A DNA stretch of 23,451 nt from Candidatus Hermodarchaeota archaeon (GCA_016840595.1 JAEOSA010000007.1:1-23451); one strand, 5' to 3'. Numbered from the stretch's first letter, positions 15,826 through 23,451 are shown. The notes: generated by a model not told the origin, from the sequence alone. Numbers and translations: made by a program.

Positions 15826-16686
15826 ATGAGTAGTATTGCTCGCCTTGCTTTTCGGATCTCTCGACCACGGTTTTGGCTTTACCTTGGTGGAACCTATCTG
15901 ATTGGTTTTGCTATCGGGGTGACCACAGTGGGTCAATTTCTTACGCCGTTCTTTGCATTCCACCTTTTCTTTTTCATGTTCCCAGCAAATATCTTACTTT
16001 ATGGTGTTAATGATTACTATGATGAAGATACCGATATTTTCAACCCCAAAAAAGATGATAAAGAATATCGGGTGACAGCTAAAGATAAACGCAACTTGAA
16101 ATTGTTGATTCTCATCGCTTTCGTTTATGGACTAATACTCATGGTTTTTCAACCAGATAACATCGCCCGGCTCCTGTTTTTTATCTTCTTGATACTGTCC
16201 TTCTTGTATAGTGCCAAACCTATTCGGTTCAAGGCTCGTCCCTTCCTTGACTTTATGTCAAATTTCCTCTATGTCATCCCCGCAATTCTCGCCTTCTACC
16301 AGCTACGATTATTTATTCCACCGATTCTTCCACTGTTTGCCGCATTTATGTGGACCTCAGCCATGCACCTTTTCTCAGCAGTTCCAGACATCGAAGCGGA
16401 TAAACAGGCAAATGTTACAACAACTGCAGTTCTAATTGGTGTGATTCCCTCGCTCCTCCTCTGTTTTGCCTTCTGGCTTACATTTACCATCATCCTTGTG
16501 TTCATTATTCCATGGAATGCACCTTGGAGTGTACTAATGTTTGTTTACCCCGCTATCCCACTTTACCTCTTGCTTCGACGAAGTGCTAATATTGAGAGGA
16601 TATATTGGTTATTTCCCTACTGGAACGCGATTTTCGGATTAATTCTCTTCTTCTCAATTACCATACCAAAAATAGTGATCATCTAA
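15826..16686 (+). CDS. lyeJ: Lycopene elongase/hydratase, UbiA prenyltransferase family
   Basis: A 286-residue membrane prenyltransferase with about eight hydrophobic helices. The magnesium-binding motifs are N62-D63-x-x-D66-x3-D70 in GVNDYYDEDTDIF and D186xxxD190 in AVPDIEADKQANV. In haloarchaea LyeJ adds dimethylallyl units to both ends of lycopene, starting C50 bacterioruberin synthesis. The position between a CrtD-type desaturase and CruF supports this over a quinone or chlorophyll-type UbiA role. I choose ATG 15826: the in-frame ATG at 15805 lies inside crtD, while GAGGG at 15813-15817, on the crtD stop codon, is a good ribosome site for 15826. Translational coupling with crtD and with cruF (overlapping TAATG) is likely. 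Confidence 0.86.
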   Translation: MSSIARLAFRISRPRFWLYLGGTYLIGFAIGVTTVGQFLTPFFAFHLFFFMFPANILLYGVNDYYDEDTDIFNPKKDDKEYRVTAKDKRNLKLLILIAFVYGLILMVFQPDNIARLLFFIFLILSFLYSAKPIRFKARPFLDFMSNFLYVIPAILAFYQLRLFIPPILPLFAAFMWTSAMHLFSAVPDIEADKQANVTTTAVLIGVIPSLLLCFAFWLTFTIILVFIIPWNAPWSVLMFVYPAIPLYLLLRRSANIERIYWLFPYWNAIFGLILFFSITIPKIVII

Positions 16687-17462
16687 TGACAACAATACCG
16701 AGAGAGCTATTCTTCAAACCGATCAATTTTCGATTTGGTTTATTCATTCTATTCATTATTGGGTCATACGTAATAAGCTATTTCTTCTTTTTTCTTCCAG
16801 TCATGATTCCCCCGGTGTTATTCAACTTAATTGTTGTTATTGCAGCTTTGCCTTCTTTATTCTTTTTCTACCATTGGGCAGGTGCAAAGAATTCATCTGT
16901 GATTATTTCACTTCTCATAATACTCACATTATTCATTGAGGGGATGGGAGTCCTAACGGGTTTTCCTTATGGTCATTTCTTTTACTCTGATTTACTTGGA
17001 ATTAAGATATTAGGGCTGGTTCCATTCGCTGTCCCCTTTGCCTTTATTCCTCTTGTCCTGGGAACGGTGTCAATAGTAATTCAGTATTTACAAAAGCCAT
17101 GGAAAATCATTCTCCTCAGCACATTCCTTCTTGTAATAATTGATTTCATAATCGATCCGATTCTTGTTTACCTTGGTATTTGGATTTGGATAACTCCAGG
17201 ATTCTATTATGGAGTGCCCTTGTCCAATTTCATTGGTTGGGTTTTAACTGGTTTGGTTGTTTCTACGGTTTTGGTGATTTCATTAAAAATGGAAATCGAA
17301 GATTTTCCAAAGATACCGATTACAGTTGCGATTAGTTTGTTTTTTACACTAACCTTTTGGTCCGGCTTTGCGCTTTGGACGATGTTACTAATCCCATTTA
17401 TGCTGAGCATAATTCTACTCGGATTTCTGCTCATTACTTTTTATTATAATCTGTTCAATTAA
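16686..17462 (+). CDS. cruF: CruF-type carotenoid hydratase (bisanhydrobacterioruberin hydratase family)
   Basis: A 258-residue integral membrane protein with seven or eight helices and family signatures TGFPYGHFFYSDLLG (residues 91-105), DFIIDPILVYLGIW (153-166) and FYYGVPLSNFIGW (173-185). CruF adds water at the ends of the carotenoid; in haloarchaea it makes bacterioruberin from bisanhydrobacterioruberin. The start ATG overlaps the lyeJ stop as TAATG, a sign of translational coupling; a longer frame from 16605 lies within lyeJ and has no support. The members crtD-lyeJ-cruF complete a C50 pathway from lycopene. I considered a heterodimeric lycopene cyclase, but the GFPYG/DP/YYGVP pattern is that of CruF. 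Confidence 0.87.
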   Translation: MTTIPRELFFKPINFRFGLFILFIIGSYVISYFFFFLPVMIPPVLFNLIVVIAALPSLFFFYHWAGAKNSSVIISLLIILTLFIEGMGVLTGFPYGHFFYSDLLGIKILGLVPFAVPFAFIPLVLGTVSIVIQYLQKPWKIILLSTFLLVIIDFIIDPILVYLGIWIWITPGFYYGVPLSNFIGWVLTGLVVSTVLVISLKMEIEDFPKIPITVAISLFFTLTFWSGFALWTMLLIPFMLSIILLGFLLITFYYNLFN

Positions 17463-17508
17463 TCAGCGTTTTCTTTCGAACATTCAAAGTGAAAAAATAT
17501 TCTTCCCG

Positions 17509-17518
17509 TTAAATATAC
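17509..17518 (+). promoter_or_regulatory. Candidate TATA box upstream of tusA
   Basis: TTAAATATAC lies about 60 bases before ATG 17571 in the 108-base gap after cruF and would give transcription start near 17540. A small dyad, CCAAT-AATGCA-ATTGG at 17530-17545, overlaps the expected start. Suggestive only. Confidence 0.35.
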
Positions 17519-17570
17519 GAGAAAAATTCCAATAATGCAATTGGATAAAGTTGTTATATGAGAATTTCTG

Positions 17571-17846
17571 ATGCGGGCACAGAAAAATTGGTGGAAAAAA
17601 TTGACTGAACCCCGAACTATACTCGTTGACTGCCGTGGAATGGCTTGTCCTGGTCCAATAACAGAAGTGGCGCGAGCTTATAGAAAGGCTCAGAATGGCG
17701 ATATTTTAGATATTTTAGCTACAGATCCTGCTTTTACCTCAGATATCAACGCATGGGTTCGGGCAACCAAGAATGAACTCATTGACCTGGAAAAGAATGC
17801 TGGAGTCATTCGGGTATCTGTAAAAATCACCGCGAAGAAACAATAG
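17571..17846 (+). CDS. tusA: TusA-family sulfur-carrier protein
   Basis: A 91-residue protein with the TusA/SirA fold. The active-site motif C26-P-G-P29 lies in VDCRGMACPGPI; the cysteine carries persulfide sulfur in TusA proteins. The following DPAFTSDINAWVRATKNELI and RVSVKIT match the family's second helix and last strand. An N-terminal tail of about 16 residues (RAQKNWWKK) precedes the domain. TusA acts in tRNA thiolation, molybdopterin synthesis or sulfur oxidation and reduction. The next gene, ten bases on, encodes an SQR-like flavoprotein, so the sulfur-trafficking setting is the likeliest. The ribosome site for ATG 17571 is weak; an internal start is possible. Confidence 0.9.
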   Translation: MRAQKNWWKKLTEPRTILVDCRGMACPGPITEVARAYRKAQNGDILDILATDPAFTSDINAWVRATKNELIDLEKNAGVIRVSVKITAKKQ

Positions 17847-17856
17847 GTGCTGGACA

Positions 17857-19065
17857 ATGCGACGAATTCTCGTTTTAGGTGGAGGGACAGCTGGAACTCT
17901 AGCAGCTAATCTCTTAGCTCGTGAACTCGGGGCTGAGATTAAGAAGGGTGATGTGGAAATCACTTTGCTTGATGAAGATGGAAACCATGTTTTTCAACCA
18001 AATCTATTGTATACGAGTTTCAAGGGGATGAAACCAGAAAAGATTGTGCGACCAGAAAGGAAATTGCTTCACAATCGAATTAACTTCAGCATTGATAGGG
18101 TCACTAAAATTAATTTCACAAATAAAAAGGTAATAACGGAAACCAACAAGACGTACAATTACGATAATCTCATTATTGCAGTAGGATCGAAAATCGCTCG
18201 GGATGAAATTCTTGGATTTGATGAAGCAAATTTAGATTTTCACTCATCGCAGGAAAATGCTTGGAAGATTTGGGAACGCATCCAAGAAATCAGGAAGGGC
18301 AAAGTTGTAGTCGGTGTAAGTACTTTCCCTCATAAGTGTCCTCCATCGCCGGTTGAGGCCGCCTTCTTACTCGAGGAATTCTTCAAGAAAAGAAAGTTGA
18401 AAGACAAAGTTGAGCTTCATTTCATTACACCTCTACCTCGACCGTATCCTGATGTGACAATTAATGACACTGTCGGGCGACTTTTCGGAGAACGCAGAAT
18501 CACTATTCATCCATTTTTCAACATTGATCGAGTGGATTCCGAAAAAAAGATCATATATTCAATGGAAGGCACAGAATTAGAATTCGAGGCTATGTTTGTA
18601 GTTCCCCCGCATAAAGCTCCTCAAGCAATTATTGATTCTAAAATCGGGGATGAAGATGGTTGGATTCCCACAGACAAGTACACAATGTTAGTCAATGGTC
18701 AAAAGAACGTCTATGCCATAGGTGATGTGGCTGATTTACGAACATCTAAGTCTGGGGTCACCGCGCACCTTGAAGCCGTCGTAGTAGCCCGAAACATCAT
18801 TGCAGATATCAGACAAACTGGAGAACGATGCAAATTTAAAGGACGTACTCATTGTCCCATGGATGTTGGATATGGAAAAGCACTGTTTGTCATCTCAACT
18901 TATGACAAACCTACCAAAGACGCTAAACCAACTCGACGGAACATGCTGATGAAGAAAGCATTCGCTCAAATGTATTGGACTGCTGTTGGCGGTTCGCTTG
19001 AATGGCTCTTTGATCGATACTTCGGTGAAGATGCGCGGGAGTGTTTCATCGAAGAACTAATTTAA
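17857..19065 (+). CDS. Sulfide:quinone oxidoreductase-like FAD/NAD flavoprotein
   Basis: A 402-residue two-dinucleotide-domain flavoprotein. The FAD-binding motif is VLGGGTAGTLAANLLAREL at the N-terminus, a second NAD-type motif region is NLIIAVGSKIA, and the terminal FAD motif is NVYAIGDVADLR (about 284-295). FPHKCPPSPVEAAFLLEEFF carries C161, and C333 lies in GRTHCPMDVGYG; a pair of cysteines at comparable places holds sulfur in sulfide:quinone oxidoreductases. The N-terminus has no signal peptide, and the C-terminal helices could attach to the membrane surface. The tusA gene ends ten bases upstream, typical of archaeal sulfur-transfer gene pairs. Electron acceptor (quinone or other) is inferred; it may instead be an FCSD- or CoA-disulfide-reductase relative. 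The ribosome site is GGTG before ATG 17857. Confidence 0.83.
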   Translation: MRRILVLGGGTAGTLAANLLARELGAEIKKGDVEITLLDEDGNHVFQPNLLYTSFKGMKPEKIVRPERKLLHNRINFSIDRVTKINFTNKKVITETNKTYNYDNLIIAVGSKIARDEILGFDEANLDFHSSQENAWKIWERIQEIRKGKVVVGVSTFPHKCPPSPVEAAFLLEEFFKKRKLKDKVELHFITPLPRPYPDVTINDTVGRLFGERRITIHPFFNIDRVDSEKKIIYSMEGTELEFEAMFVVPPHKAPQAIIDSKIGDEDGWIPTDKYTMLVNGQKNVYAIGDVADLRTSKSGVTAHLEAVVVARNIIADIRQTGERCKFKGRTHCPMDVGYGKALFVISTYDKPTKDAKPTRRNMLMKKAFAQMYWTAVGGSLEWLFDRYFGEDARECFIEELI

Positions 19066-19126
19066 TCCAAACAATCACTTTTCAGCTCTATGTATCCTTC
19101 CTTATACATAAGAGGAATTGAATCGC

Positions 19127-20326
19127 ATGTCTACTGGCTCGTATGATGTTGCAATTGTTGGAGCAGGACCCGCAGGTTGTACAGCAGCCAAAGTGGCAAC
19201 ACAACATGGTCTGAAAACCATTGTGTTTGATGGTCGCAAGCAAATTGGTAAGCCAGTCCAATGTGGTGAATTCCTCCCCATTCCAGAAGAATTGAAGAAT
19301 ATCTTCCCTAACTCGGCACGGATTGTACGACTCGCGAATGTGCCACAAAATTTCATAACAAATCGCACCTCACTGCTGATGCTTTCATCTCCTTCCAACC
19401 ATCAATTTGAGTTTAGTCTCATATCAAATATAATTGACCGTGCAAAATATGATCTCTATCTTGCAGAGCAAGCCGAAGCTGAAGGTGCAGAAATCCATTT
19501 ACAAACAACTGTGATTAGACGAACAGAATCTAATCTACTCGTTATATACAATAAATCTGGACGACAAATAATCAAAGCAAAGGTAATAATTGGAGCTGAT
19601 GGAGCCCAGTCGAGGATAGCCCGGTCCATTGGGGCATCCTATCAAAATAAGGCTCATGATTTGTCTCCAGCAATTCAGTTCGTCATGACAAATATTGAGT
19701 GTGACCCAAACACGACGGAGATGTATTTCGGTCATCAAATTGCCCCTGGAGGCTATGCTTGGGTCATTCCAAAAAGTGAAACAATGGTAAACATTGGACT
19801 GGGTTTTCGTCGAGCATTTTCATTCACTTCTGAAAACGCTTTTTCCTATCTTCAACGGTTCATTTCTTCACATCCTGCCAACGTTCAACGGATGAAAAAA
19901 GGAAAAATCCTACGAAAATCTGGTGCAATCATCCCTATGGGTGGACCTATTTCTAAGACCTATTCTGAATCGGTCTTACTTGTTGGTGATGCAGCAGGTC
20001 ATGTAATGGCCTCGAATGGAGGAGGAATCCCAACGGCGCTAGGTGGGGGAGAACTTGCTGGAATTGCCGCAGCTCAGCATATTCATCAAAATCAACCACT
20101 ATCCTGGTATGAAGCAGCTTGGAAAAACGAGTTTGGACAGGAATTATCATCCTCTTTAGATATCCTTCGAATTGCTGACAAAATTATGATATCTGACAGT
20201 CTTACCGACTGGTGTATGCGGCTAGCAGGACCTGGATATTTACAGAAACTGATTCGTTGTCGACTTCCATTTCCAGTAAGATTTGCTTCCAAAACATTAG
20301 TAAAATTACTTGCGCTACTATCTTAA
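19127..20326 (+). CDS. Geranylgeranyl reductase family protein
   Basis: A 399-residue flavoprotein of the archaeal geranylgeranyl reductase family. The FAD motif is VAIVGAGPAGCTAAKVA at the N-terminus; the catalytic-loop signature C46-G-E is in GKPVQCGEFLP; GYAWVIPK is the conserved substrate-side motif; and SVLLVGDAAGHVMASNGGGI is the second FAD motif. These enzymes saturate the isoprenoid chains of archaeal membrane lipids, and relatives saturate quinone tails. Upstream is the SQR-like gene, and downstream are a polyprenyl synthase and a MenA-like transferase, so either lipid or quinone tails could be the substrate. I choose ATG 19127, with AGAGGA ten bases before it, over the TTG at 19118, which touches the ribosome site. 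Confidence 0.88.
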   Translation: MSTGSYDVAIVGAGPAGCTAAKVATQHGLKTIVFDGRKQIGKPVQCGEFLPIPEELKNIFPNSARIVRLANVPQNFITNRTSLLMLSSPSNHQFEFSLISNIIDRAKYDLYLAEQAEAEGAEIHLQTTVIRRTESNLLVIYNKSGRQIIKAKVIIGADGAQSRIARSIGASYQNKAHDLSPAIQFVMTNIECDPNTTEMYFGHQIAPGGYAWVIPKSETMVNIGLGFRRAFSFTSENAFSYLQRFISSHPANVQRMKKGKILRKSGAIIPMGGPISKTYSESVLLVGDAAGHVMASNGGGIPTALGGGELAGIAAAQHIHQNQPLSWYEAAWKNEFGQELSSSLDILRIADKIMISDSLTDWCMRLAGPGYLQKLIRCRLPFPVRFASKTLVKLLALLS

Positions 20327-20420
20327 TTTTGAAATAAAGTTAATCCAAAAGGGCGATTCATTAAGGACTATAATATATACTTAGGTGAGGGCTTTTTGCA
20401 AACTACTGCCCATAATTTGA

Positions 20421-20429
20421 TTAAATATA
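20421..20429 (+). promoter_or_regulatory. Candidate TATA box of the polyprenyl diphosphate synthase gene
   Basis: TTAAATATA fits the archaeal consensus and lies about 50 bases before ATG 20472, so transcription would start near 20450. AAAGGGG at 20455-20461 may be the ribosome site, at slightly long spacing. A second AT-rich element, TATAATATATAC at 20369-20380, lies further upstream. Confidence 0.35.
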
Positions 20430-20471
20430 AAAAACAAACACCATGAATTGGTACAAAGGGGCTTATATTGA

Positions 20472-21533
20472 ATGCCGAATCGCGACTCAACGTCGACCAA
20501 TAAACCTCCGTCCACTTCACAATCAAAAGTATCTCCAGGCAACAGAACAGTAACAGGTGACGTCAAAGGTTACTTGGAAAGTGAACTAATCCAAGCACGG
20601 CTTGTTCTAATAAATCAAGCGATACTTGAATACCTTCAAAACAGAAAAGGAGAACCAGAAGTTCTATACAAAGCTGCCCATCACCTCATTATTGCAGGAG
20701 GAAAACGGCTTCGGTCACTATTGACTCTACTCAGTTGTGAGGCAGTTGGAGGATCAATTGACAAAGTACTTCCTTTCACTGTTGCTGCTGAGTTGCTACA
20801 GACAGCGAGTCTTATTCATGATGATATTATCGATAGGGATGAACTCCGACGTGGCGTTACTTCTGTCCATAAAAAATTTGGTCACGATTTAGCAATTCTT
20901 GCAGGTGATTTTCTAATCGCCCAAGCATTTCATATAATCGGTACTCATGGCTCTCCAGAACTTATTGCAAACATCGGTGCTGGAGGCGTGCGTATGTGTG
21001 AAGGTGAAGTCTTTGATCTCCTCATCTCTCCTTCACTGGAGAAAGAATTTACAACAAAAAAATATCTGAAAATGATTGAACGGAAAACAGCGGTATTTCT
21101 GGAAGAAGCAGCACGTAACGGGGCAATTGTCGGAGAAGCCACACGCGGGCAACAGACGGCTCTGGCAAGATATGGTGCTCTCATCGGTATTGCCTACCAA
21201 CTCAAAGACGATATCCTTGACATCCAAGCCAAATATCAGGATATTAAAAAAACCACGTTGTCAGATCTAAGATTGAAACGTGGAAATTATCCCCTCATTT
21301 TTACTTTAGAGCACTGTTCGAAAGATCAGAGGGAAAACTGCCTTCACGCATTAAATACCAACAATTGGAATGAAGTCCTGATATTAATCAATCAACACGA
21401 GGCCATCGAACATACCATGCAACTAGCTCAAAGTTATGCTAATCTTGCTAAAGCGGTCCTTCAAGGATATAAGTTCAAAAACAAGGATCTCCTCGAACGA
21501 TTAACTGAATTCGTGGTTCAACGAGAATTCTAA
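20472..21533 (+). CDS. Trans-isoprenyl diphosphate synthase, probably longer than C20
   Basis: A 353-residue trans-prenyltransferase condensing isopentenyl diphosphate units. The first aspartate-rich motif is D117-D-I-I-D121 in SLIHDDIIDRDELRRG and the second is D246-D-I-L-D250 in AYQLKDDILDI; GGKRLRS binds the diphosphate. The residue five before the first Asp is Ala112, with Ser113 next. Small residues here usually allow chains beyond C20, unlike the aromatic residue of many archaeal GGPP synthases. A menaquinone side-chain role fits the MenA-like gene that follows, though GGPP for carotenoids and lipids cannot be excluded. The first 28 residues are a Ser/Thr/Pro-rich, probably disordered tail; no internal Met offers a shorter start. 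Confidence 0.9.
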   Translation: MPNRDSTSTNKPPSTSQSKVSPGNRTVTGDVKGYLESELIQARLVLINQAILEYLQNRKGEPEVLYKAAHHLIIAGGKRLRSLLTLLSCEAVGGSIDKVLPFTVAAELLQTASLIHDDIIDRDELRRGVTSVHKKFGHDLAILAGDFLIAQAFHIIGTHGSPELIANIGAGGVRMCEGEVFDLLISPSLEKEFTTKKYLKMIERKTAVFLEEAARNGAIVGEATRGQQTALARYGALIGIAYQLKDDILDIQAKYQDIKKTTLSDLRLKRGNYPLIFTLEHCSKDQRENCLHALNTNNWNEVLILINQHEAIEHTMQLAQSYANLAKAVLQGYKFKNKDLLERLTEFVVQREF

Positions 21534-21566
21534 AGCTCCCTTAAGATACAAGTAGGAGCCCTAAGA

Positions 21567-22628
21567 TTGCGTGAAATTGACGAAAACCGTCCAAGCAAAG
21601 CTCGAGTATGGATTAGAGAACTACGTCTTCCATTTACAACAGCTTCAATAGTACCAATAATATTCGGAACGGCAATCGCATGGGGAACAACGGGTTTCTT
21701 TCTTTGGGATGTCTTCCTTCTCACTTTGTTAGGTGGTGTAAGTATTCATCTGGGGGCAAATGTCGCCAATGACTATTGGGATTATCATCAAGGGTCAGAT
21801 AACATCAACATTGAATATATTCGACCTTTTACAGGTGGAAGCCGAATGATTCAAGAGGGTCTCCTCTCTCCCCGTGCTGTTTTAGCTGGTTCAATAATCA
21901 TTTTCAGTATTGGGGCAATCATTGGAATATACCTCACATTCACTCGGGGATTCTTTATCCTGATTCTGGGGCTTCTCGGAATTTTTCTCGCTTTCTTCTA
22001 TACCGCACCTCCATTCAAATTTGTTAGCCGAGGAGTTGGGGAAATCATAATTGGAATTTGCTTTGGCATATTCCTAACTTTGGGCGCTTTTTTCACACAA
22101 GTTCAAATCATTGCATTGGAACCAATTATAGTCTCTCTCCCTATTGCGCTTCTCGTTTCTGGAATACTTTACATCAATGAATTCCCTGATTTCACTGCAG
22201 ATCGCGACGCCGGAAAGCATACTTTGGTCGTTCGGTTGGGTAAGAAACATGCTTCAAAACTCTATGTTGCGCTTTTAATCCTAGTCTATTTGATTGTGGT
22301 CTTTGCTGTACTTTTTCGTTTCACTAATTCCTTTTCGCTCATTGTTTTTTCCACCATCCCCCTAAGCATACTTGGAGCACGATATGCTCTCAAAGAATAC
22401 AATAATCCAATGGCTATGATACCTGCTAATGTTTCTACAATACTCAATCATCTGATCACAGGTATTACACTAACCCTGGCGTATGTCTTTTTTGGACTCA
22501 GTATTCTTTCCACACCTCAACTAATTCTCCCTGTCGTAGTTGTTGCAGGAATCTTAGGTTTCATAATTAGTACCCTAATTTCATGGCGAATACACAGACA
22601 AGCAAAAGCCATGAAATTCAAAGGATAA
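21567..22628 (+). CDS. menA: UbiA-family prenyltransferase, MenA-like (1,4-dihydroxy-2-naphthoate polyprenyltransferase)
   Basis: A 353-residue membrane prenyltransferase with eight or nine helices. The magnesium-binding motifs are N68-D69-x-x-D72 in VANDYWDYHQGSD78 and NEFPDFTADRDAGK (D208, D212, D214). The NDYxDxxxGxD form plus TGGSRMIQEGLLSP is the MenA pattern, and this gene differs clearly from lyeJ. Such enzymes attach a polyprenyl tail to a naphthoate head to form demethylmenaquinone. The start is TTG 21567, with AGGAG eight bases upstream. It lies 33 bases after the polyprenyl diphosphate synthase, an operon that pairs tail making with tail transfer. Other menaquinone genes are not in the window, so the head group is inferred. 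Confidence 0.78.
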   Translation: MREIDENRPSKARVWIRELRLPFTTASIVPIIFGTAIAWGTTGFFLWDVFLLTLLGGVSIHLGANVANDYWDYHQGSDNINIEYIRPFTGGSRMIQEGLLSPRAVLAGSIIIFSIGAIIGIYLTFTRGFFILILGLLGIFLAFFYTAPPFKFVSRGVGEIIIGICFGIFLTLGAFFTQVQIIALEPIIVSLPIALLVSGILYINEFPDFTADRDAGKHTLVVRLGKKHASKLYVALLILVYLIVVFAVLFRFTNSFSLIVFSTIPLSILGARYALKEYNNPMAMIPANVSTILNHLITGITLTLAYVFFGLSILSTPQLILPVVVVAGILGFIISTLISWRIHRQAKAMKFKG

Positions 22629-22760
22629 TTTTTCTTACTTCAAATTCTACAGATCAGAAAACTACTTTCCTGAAACCTCCAAACCTCTCTTTGTCGAAAA
22701 ATAATTAGTAGGGTCACAATATTTTTAGAAGCCTTAGGAAATTGCCCATCTAGTGGTTCT

Positions 22761-23228
22761 ATGAAATATCTTGTCGTATATTATTCTCGAACTGGAAATA
22801 ACAAAACCATTGGAGACGCCATTGCTCAAGCACTTTCTGCCGATGTCGATATGATTATCGACAAGAAAAAACGTAAAGGCTTTCTCAACTGGCTTCGTGC
22901 TGGTCGTGACTCTATAGGGGAAAAACTCACAGAAATTGAGTTCGAAAAAAACCCTCAGGACTATGACACCATTATAATTGGATCCCCAATTTGGGCAGGT
23001 AGGATCATACCACCTCTCCGCACTTACTTGAATTCAGTCAATTTAAAAGGAAAACGAGTCGCGTTTTATATCTGCTCACAAAGCGAGGGATACAGGGAAA
23101 TTTTTCCCCAATTGAAGGTAATGACTCATGAATCAGAGCATGTAGACACCTTTGGCATCACTGAGAAACGTTTCAAAGAAGGCGATTACAAGAGCGAACT
23201 TGAATCTTTCATAGCGCAAATCAAGTAA
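22761..23228 (+). CDS. Flavodoxin
   Basis: A 155-residue protein with the flavodoxin fold. The FMN phosphate loop is SRTGNNKTI at 9-17, after the strand KYLVVYY. The second loop is GSPIWAGRIIPPLRTYL, with W (normally stacking on the flavin) in PIWAG. Strand GKRVAFYICSQSEG follows. It is a short-chain flavodoxin carrying electrons at low potential, or a flavodoxin-domain NAD(P)H oxidoreductase relative, in the cytoplasm. The ATG 22761 lies about 130 bases after the MenA-like gene, so it could be in the same transcript. The partner is not evident here. Confidence 0.88.
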   Translation: MKYLVVYYSRTGNNKTIGDAIAQALSADVDMIIDKKKRKGFLNWLRAGRDSIGEKLTEIEFEKNPQDYDTIIIGSPIWAGRIIPPLRTYLNSVNLKGKRVAFYICSQSEGYREIFPQLKVMTHESEHVDTFGITEKRFKEGDYKSELESFIAQIK

Positions 23229-23240
23229 GACATGTTAAGA

Positions 23241-23451
23241 TTAGGTATAGATGGGTTCAATTCCTAAAATCTCACAGAGGTCGAAGAGTTCTTCGACCAC
23301 ATCACCGTACACCATGTGCATGTGATTTGATCGCAGGTGTTGTATGAAGAGATCAGGGTCACCATCTAAAGTAACAAAGGCGTGCGGCCATCGTTCCCTG
23401 GCCTCCTTGAACGTTTCTTTTTCTTGAACGTAAGCTGTTCCGTTCGCTATT
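23241..23451 (-). CDS. C-terminal end of an L-fucose/L-arabinose isomerase-like protein
   Basis: The last 69 residues of a minus-strand gene whose start lies past the window end. The visible sequence includes ARERWPHAFVTLDGDPDLF, then HLRSNHMHMVYGDVVEEL and FDLCEILGIEPIYT before the TAA stop at 23241-23243. The SNHMHxVYGD pattern with a following helix and GIE ending resembles the C-terminus of L-fucose isomerase-like sugar isomerases, in which His binds the catalytic metal. A sugar isomerase role is inferred from this end only. It is convergent with the flavodoxin gene, 12 bases apart. Confidence 0.55.
   Translation of the reverse strand, partial: IANGTAYVQEKETFKEARERWPHAFVTLDGDPDLFIQHLRSNHMHMVYGDVVEELFDLCEILGIEPIYT

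Noticed and set aside
16686..17462. CruF gene as a lycopene cyclase that would supply beta-carotene for retinal.
   Set aside because: The GFPYGHFFY, DFIIDP and YYGVP motifs are those of CruF, and the neighbours are bacterioruberin genes.
1..23451. CRISPR array, insertion sequence, prophage or origin.
   Set aside because: No regularly spaced repeats, transposase, integrase or phage-like genes were found, and the gene order is ordinary chromosome.

Overview
The window looks like an Asgard archaeon, most likely of the Heimdallarchaeia type. A eukaryote-like Rab/Ras small GTPase (2494-3045) and a schizorhodopsin (6166-6804), a rhodopsin class best known from Asgard archaea, sit with archaeal hallmarks: a geranylgeranyl reductase, a bacterioruberin-type C50 carotenoid set, and TTAAATA-like TATA boxes about 25-30 bases before inferred transcription starts. 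GC content is modest, genes are dense, and no intergenic gap exceeds about 250 bases. Assignment is from gene content only.

Layout. 1-864: the end of an oligopeptide ABC transporter ATPase and a small helical protein. 953-5447: housekeeping and signalling genes (stand-alone TrpB2, small GTPase, double zinc-ribbon protein, alkaline-phosphatase-superfamily phosphodiesterase). 5603-8004: a Cys-poor thioredoxin-fold protein, the schizorhodopsin, an intracellular FAS1 protein and a PrxQ/Bcp peroxiredoxin. 8030-9869: a STAYGREEN (Mg-dechelatase) homologue split by a frameshift, convergent with a class I CPD photolyase. 9944-11599: a flavin split-barrel protein and a B12-binding protein with the Wx9EH and ExHxxG signatures of CarH-type photoreceptors. 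11636-17462: carotenoid genes in two divergent operons, crtB-crtI (minus) and crtD-lyeJ-cruF (plus), around a 200-base promoter region holding an operator-like dyad. 17571-19065: TusA plus an SQR-like flavoprotein. 19127-22628: geranylgeranyl reductase, a polyprenyl diphosphate synthase and a MenA-like prenyltransferase. 22761-23451: a flavodoxin and the C-terminal end of an L-fucose-isomerase-like protein.

How it fits together. The central 12 kb reads as a light-handling island: light capture or sensing (rhodopsin), repair (photolyase), peroxide removal (Prx), a likely B12 photoreceptor, photoprotective C50 carotenoids, and a chlorophyll Mg-dechelatase relative. The downstream genes make isoprenoid lipids and probably a menaquinone-type quinone, into which the SQR-like enzyme could feed electrons. 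The most notable points are: (1) the rhodopsin keeps the schizorhodopsin F and S of the FSE motif but has Ser instead of the Glu; (2) the CarH-like sensor has no DNA-binding domain although it lies beside the carotenoid genes; (3) the STAYGREEN gene is frameshifted; (4) no lycopene cyclase or carotene dioxygenase for making retinal is present in the window.
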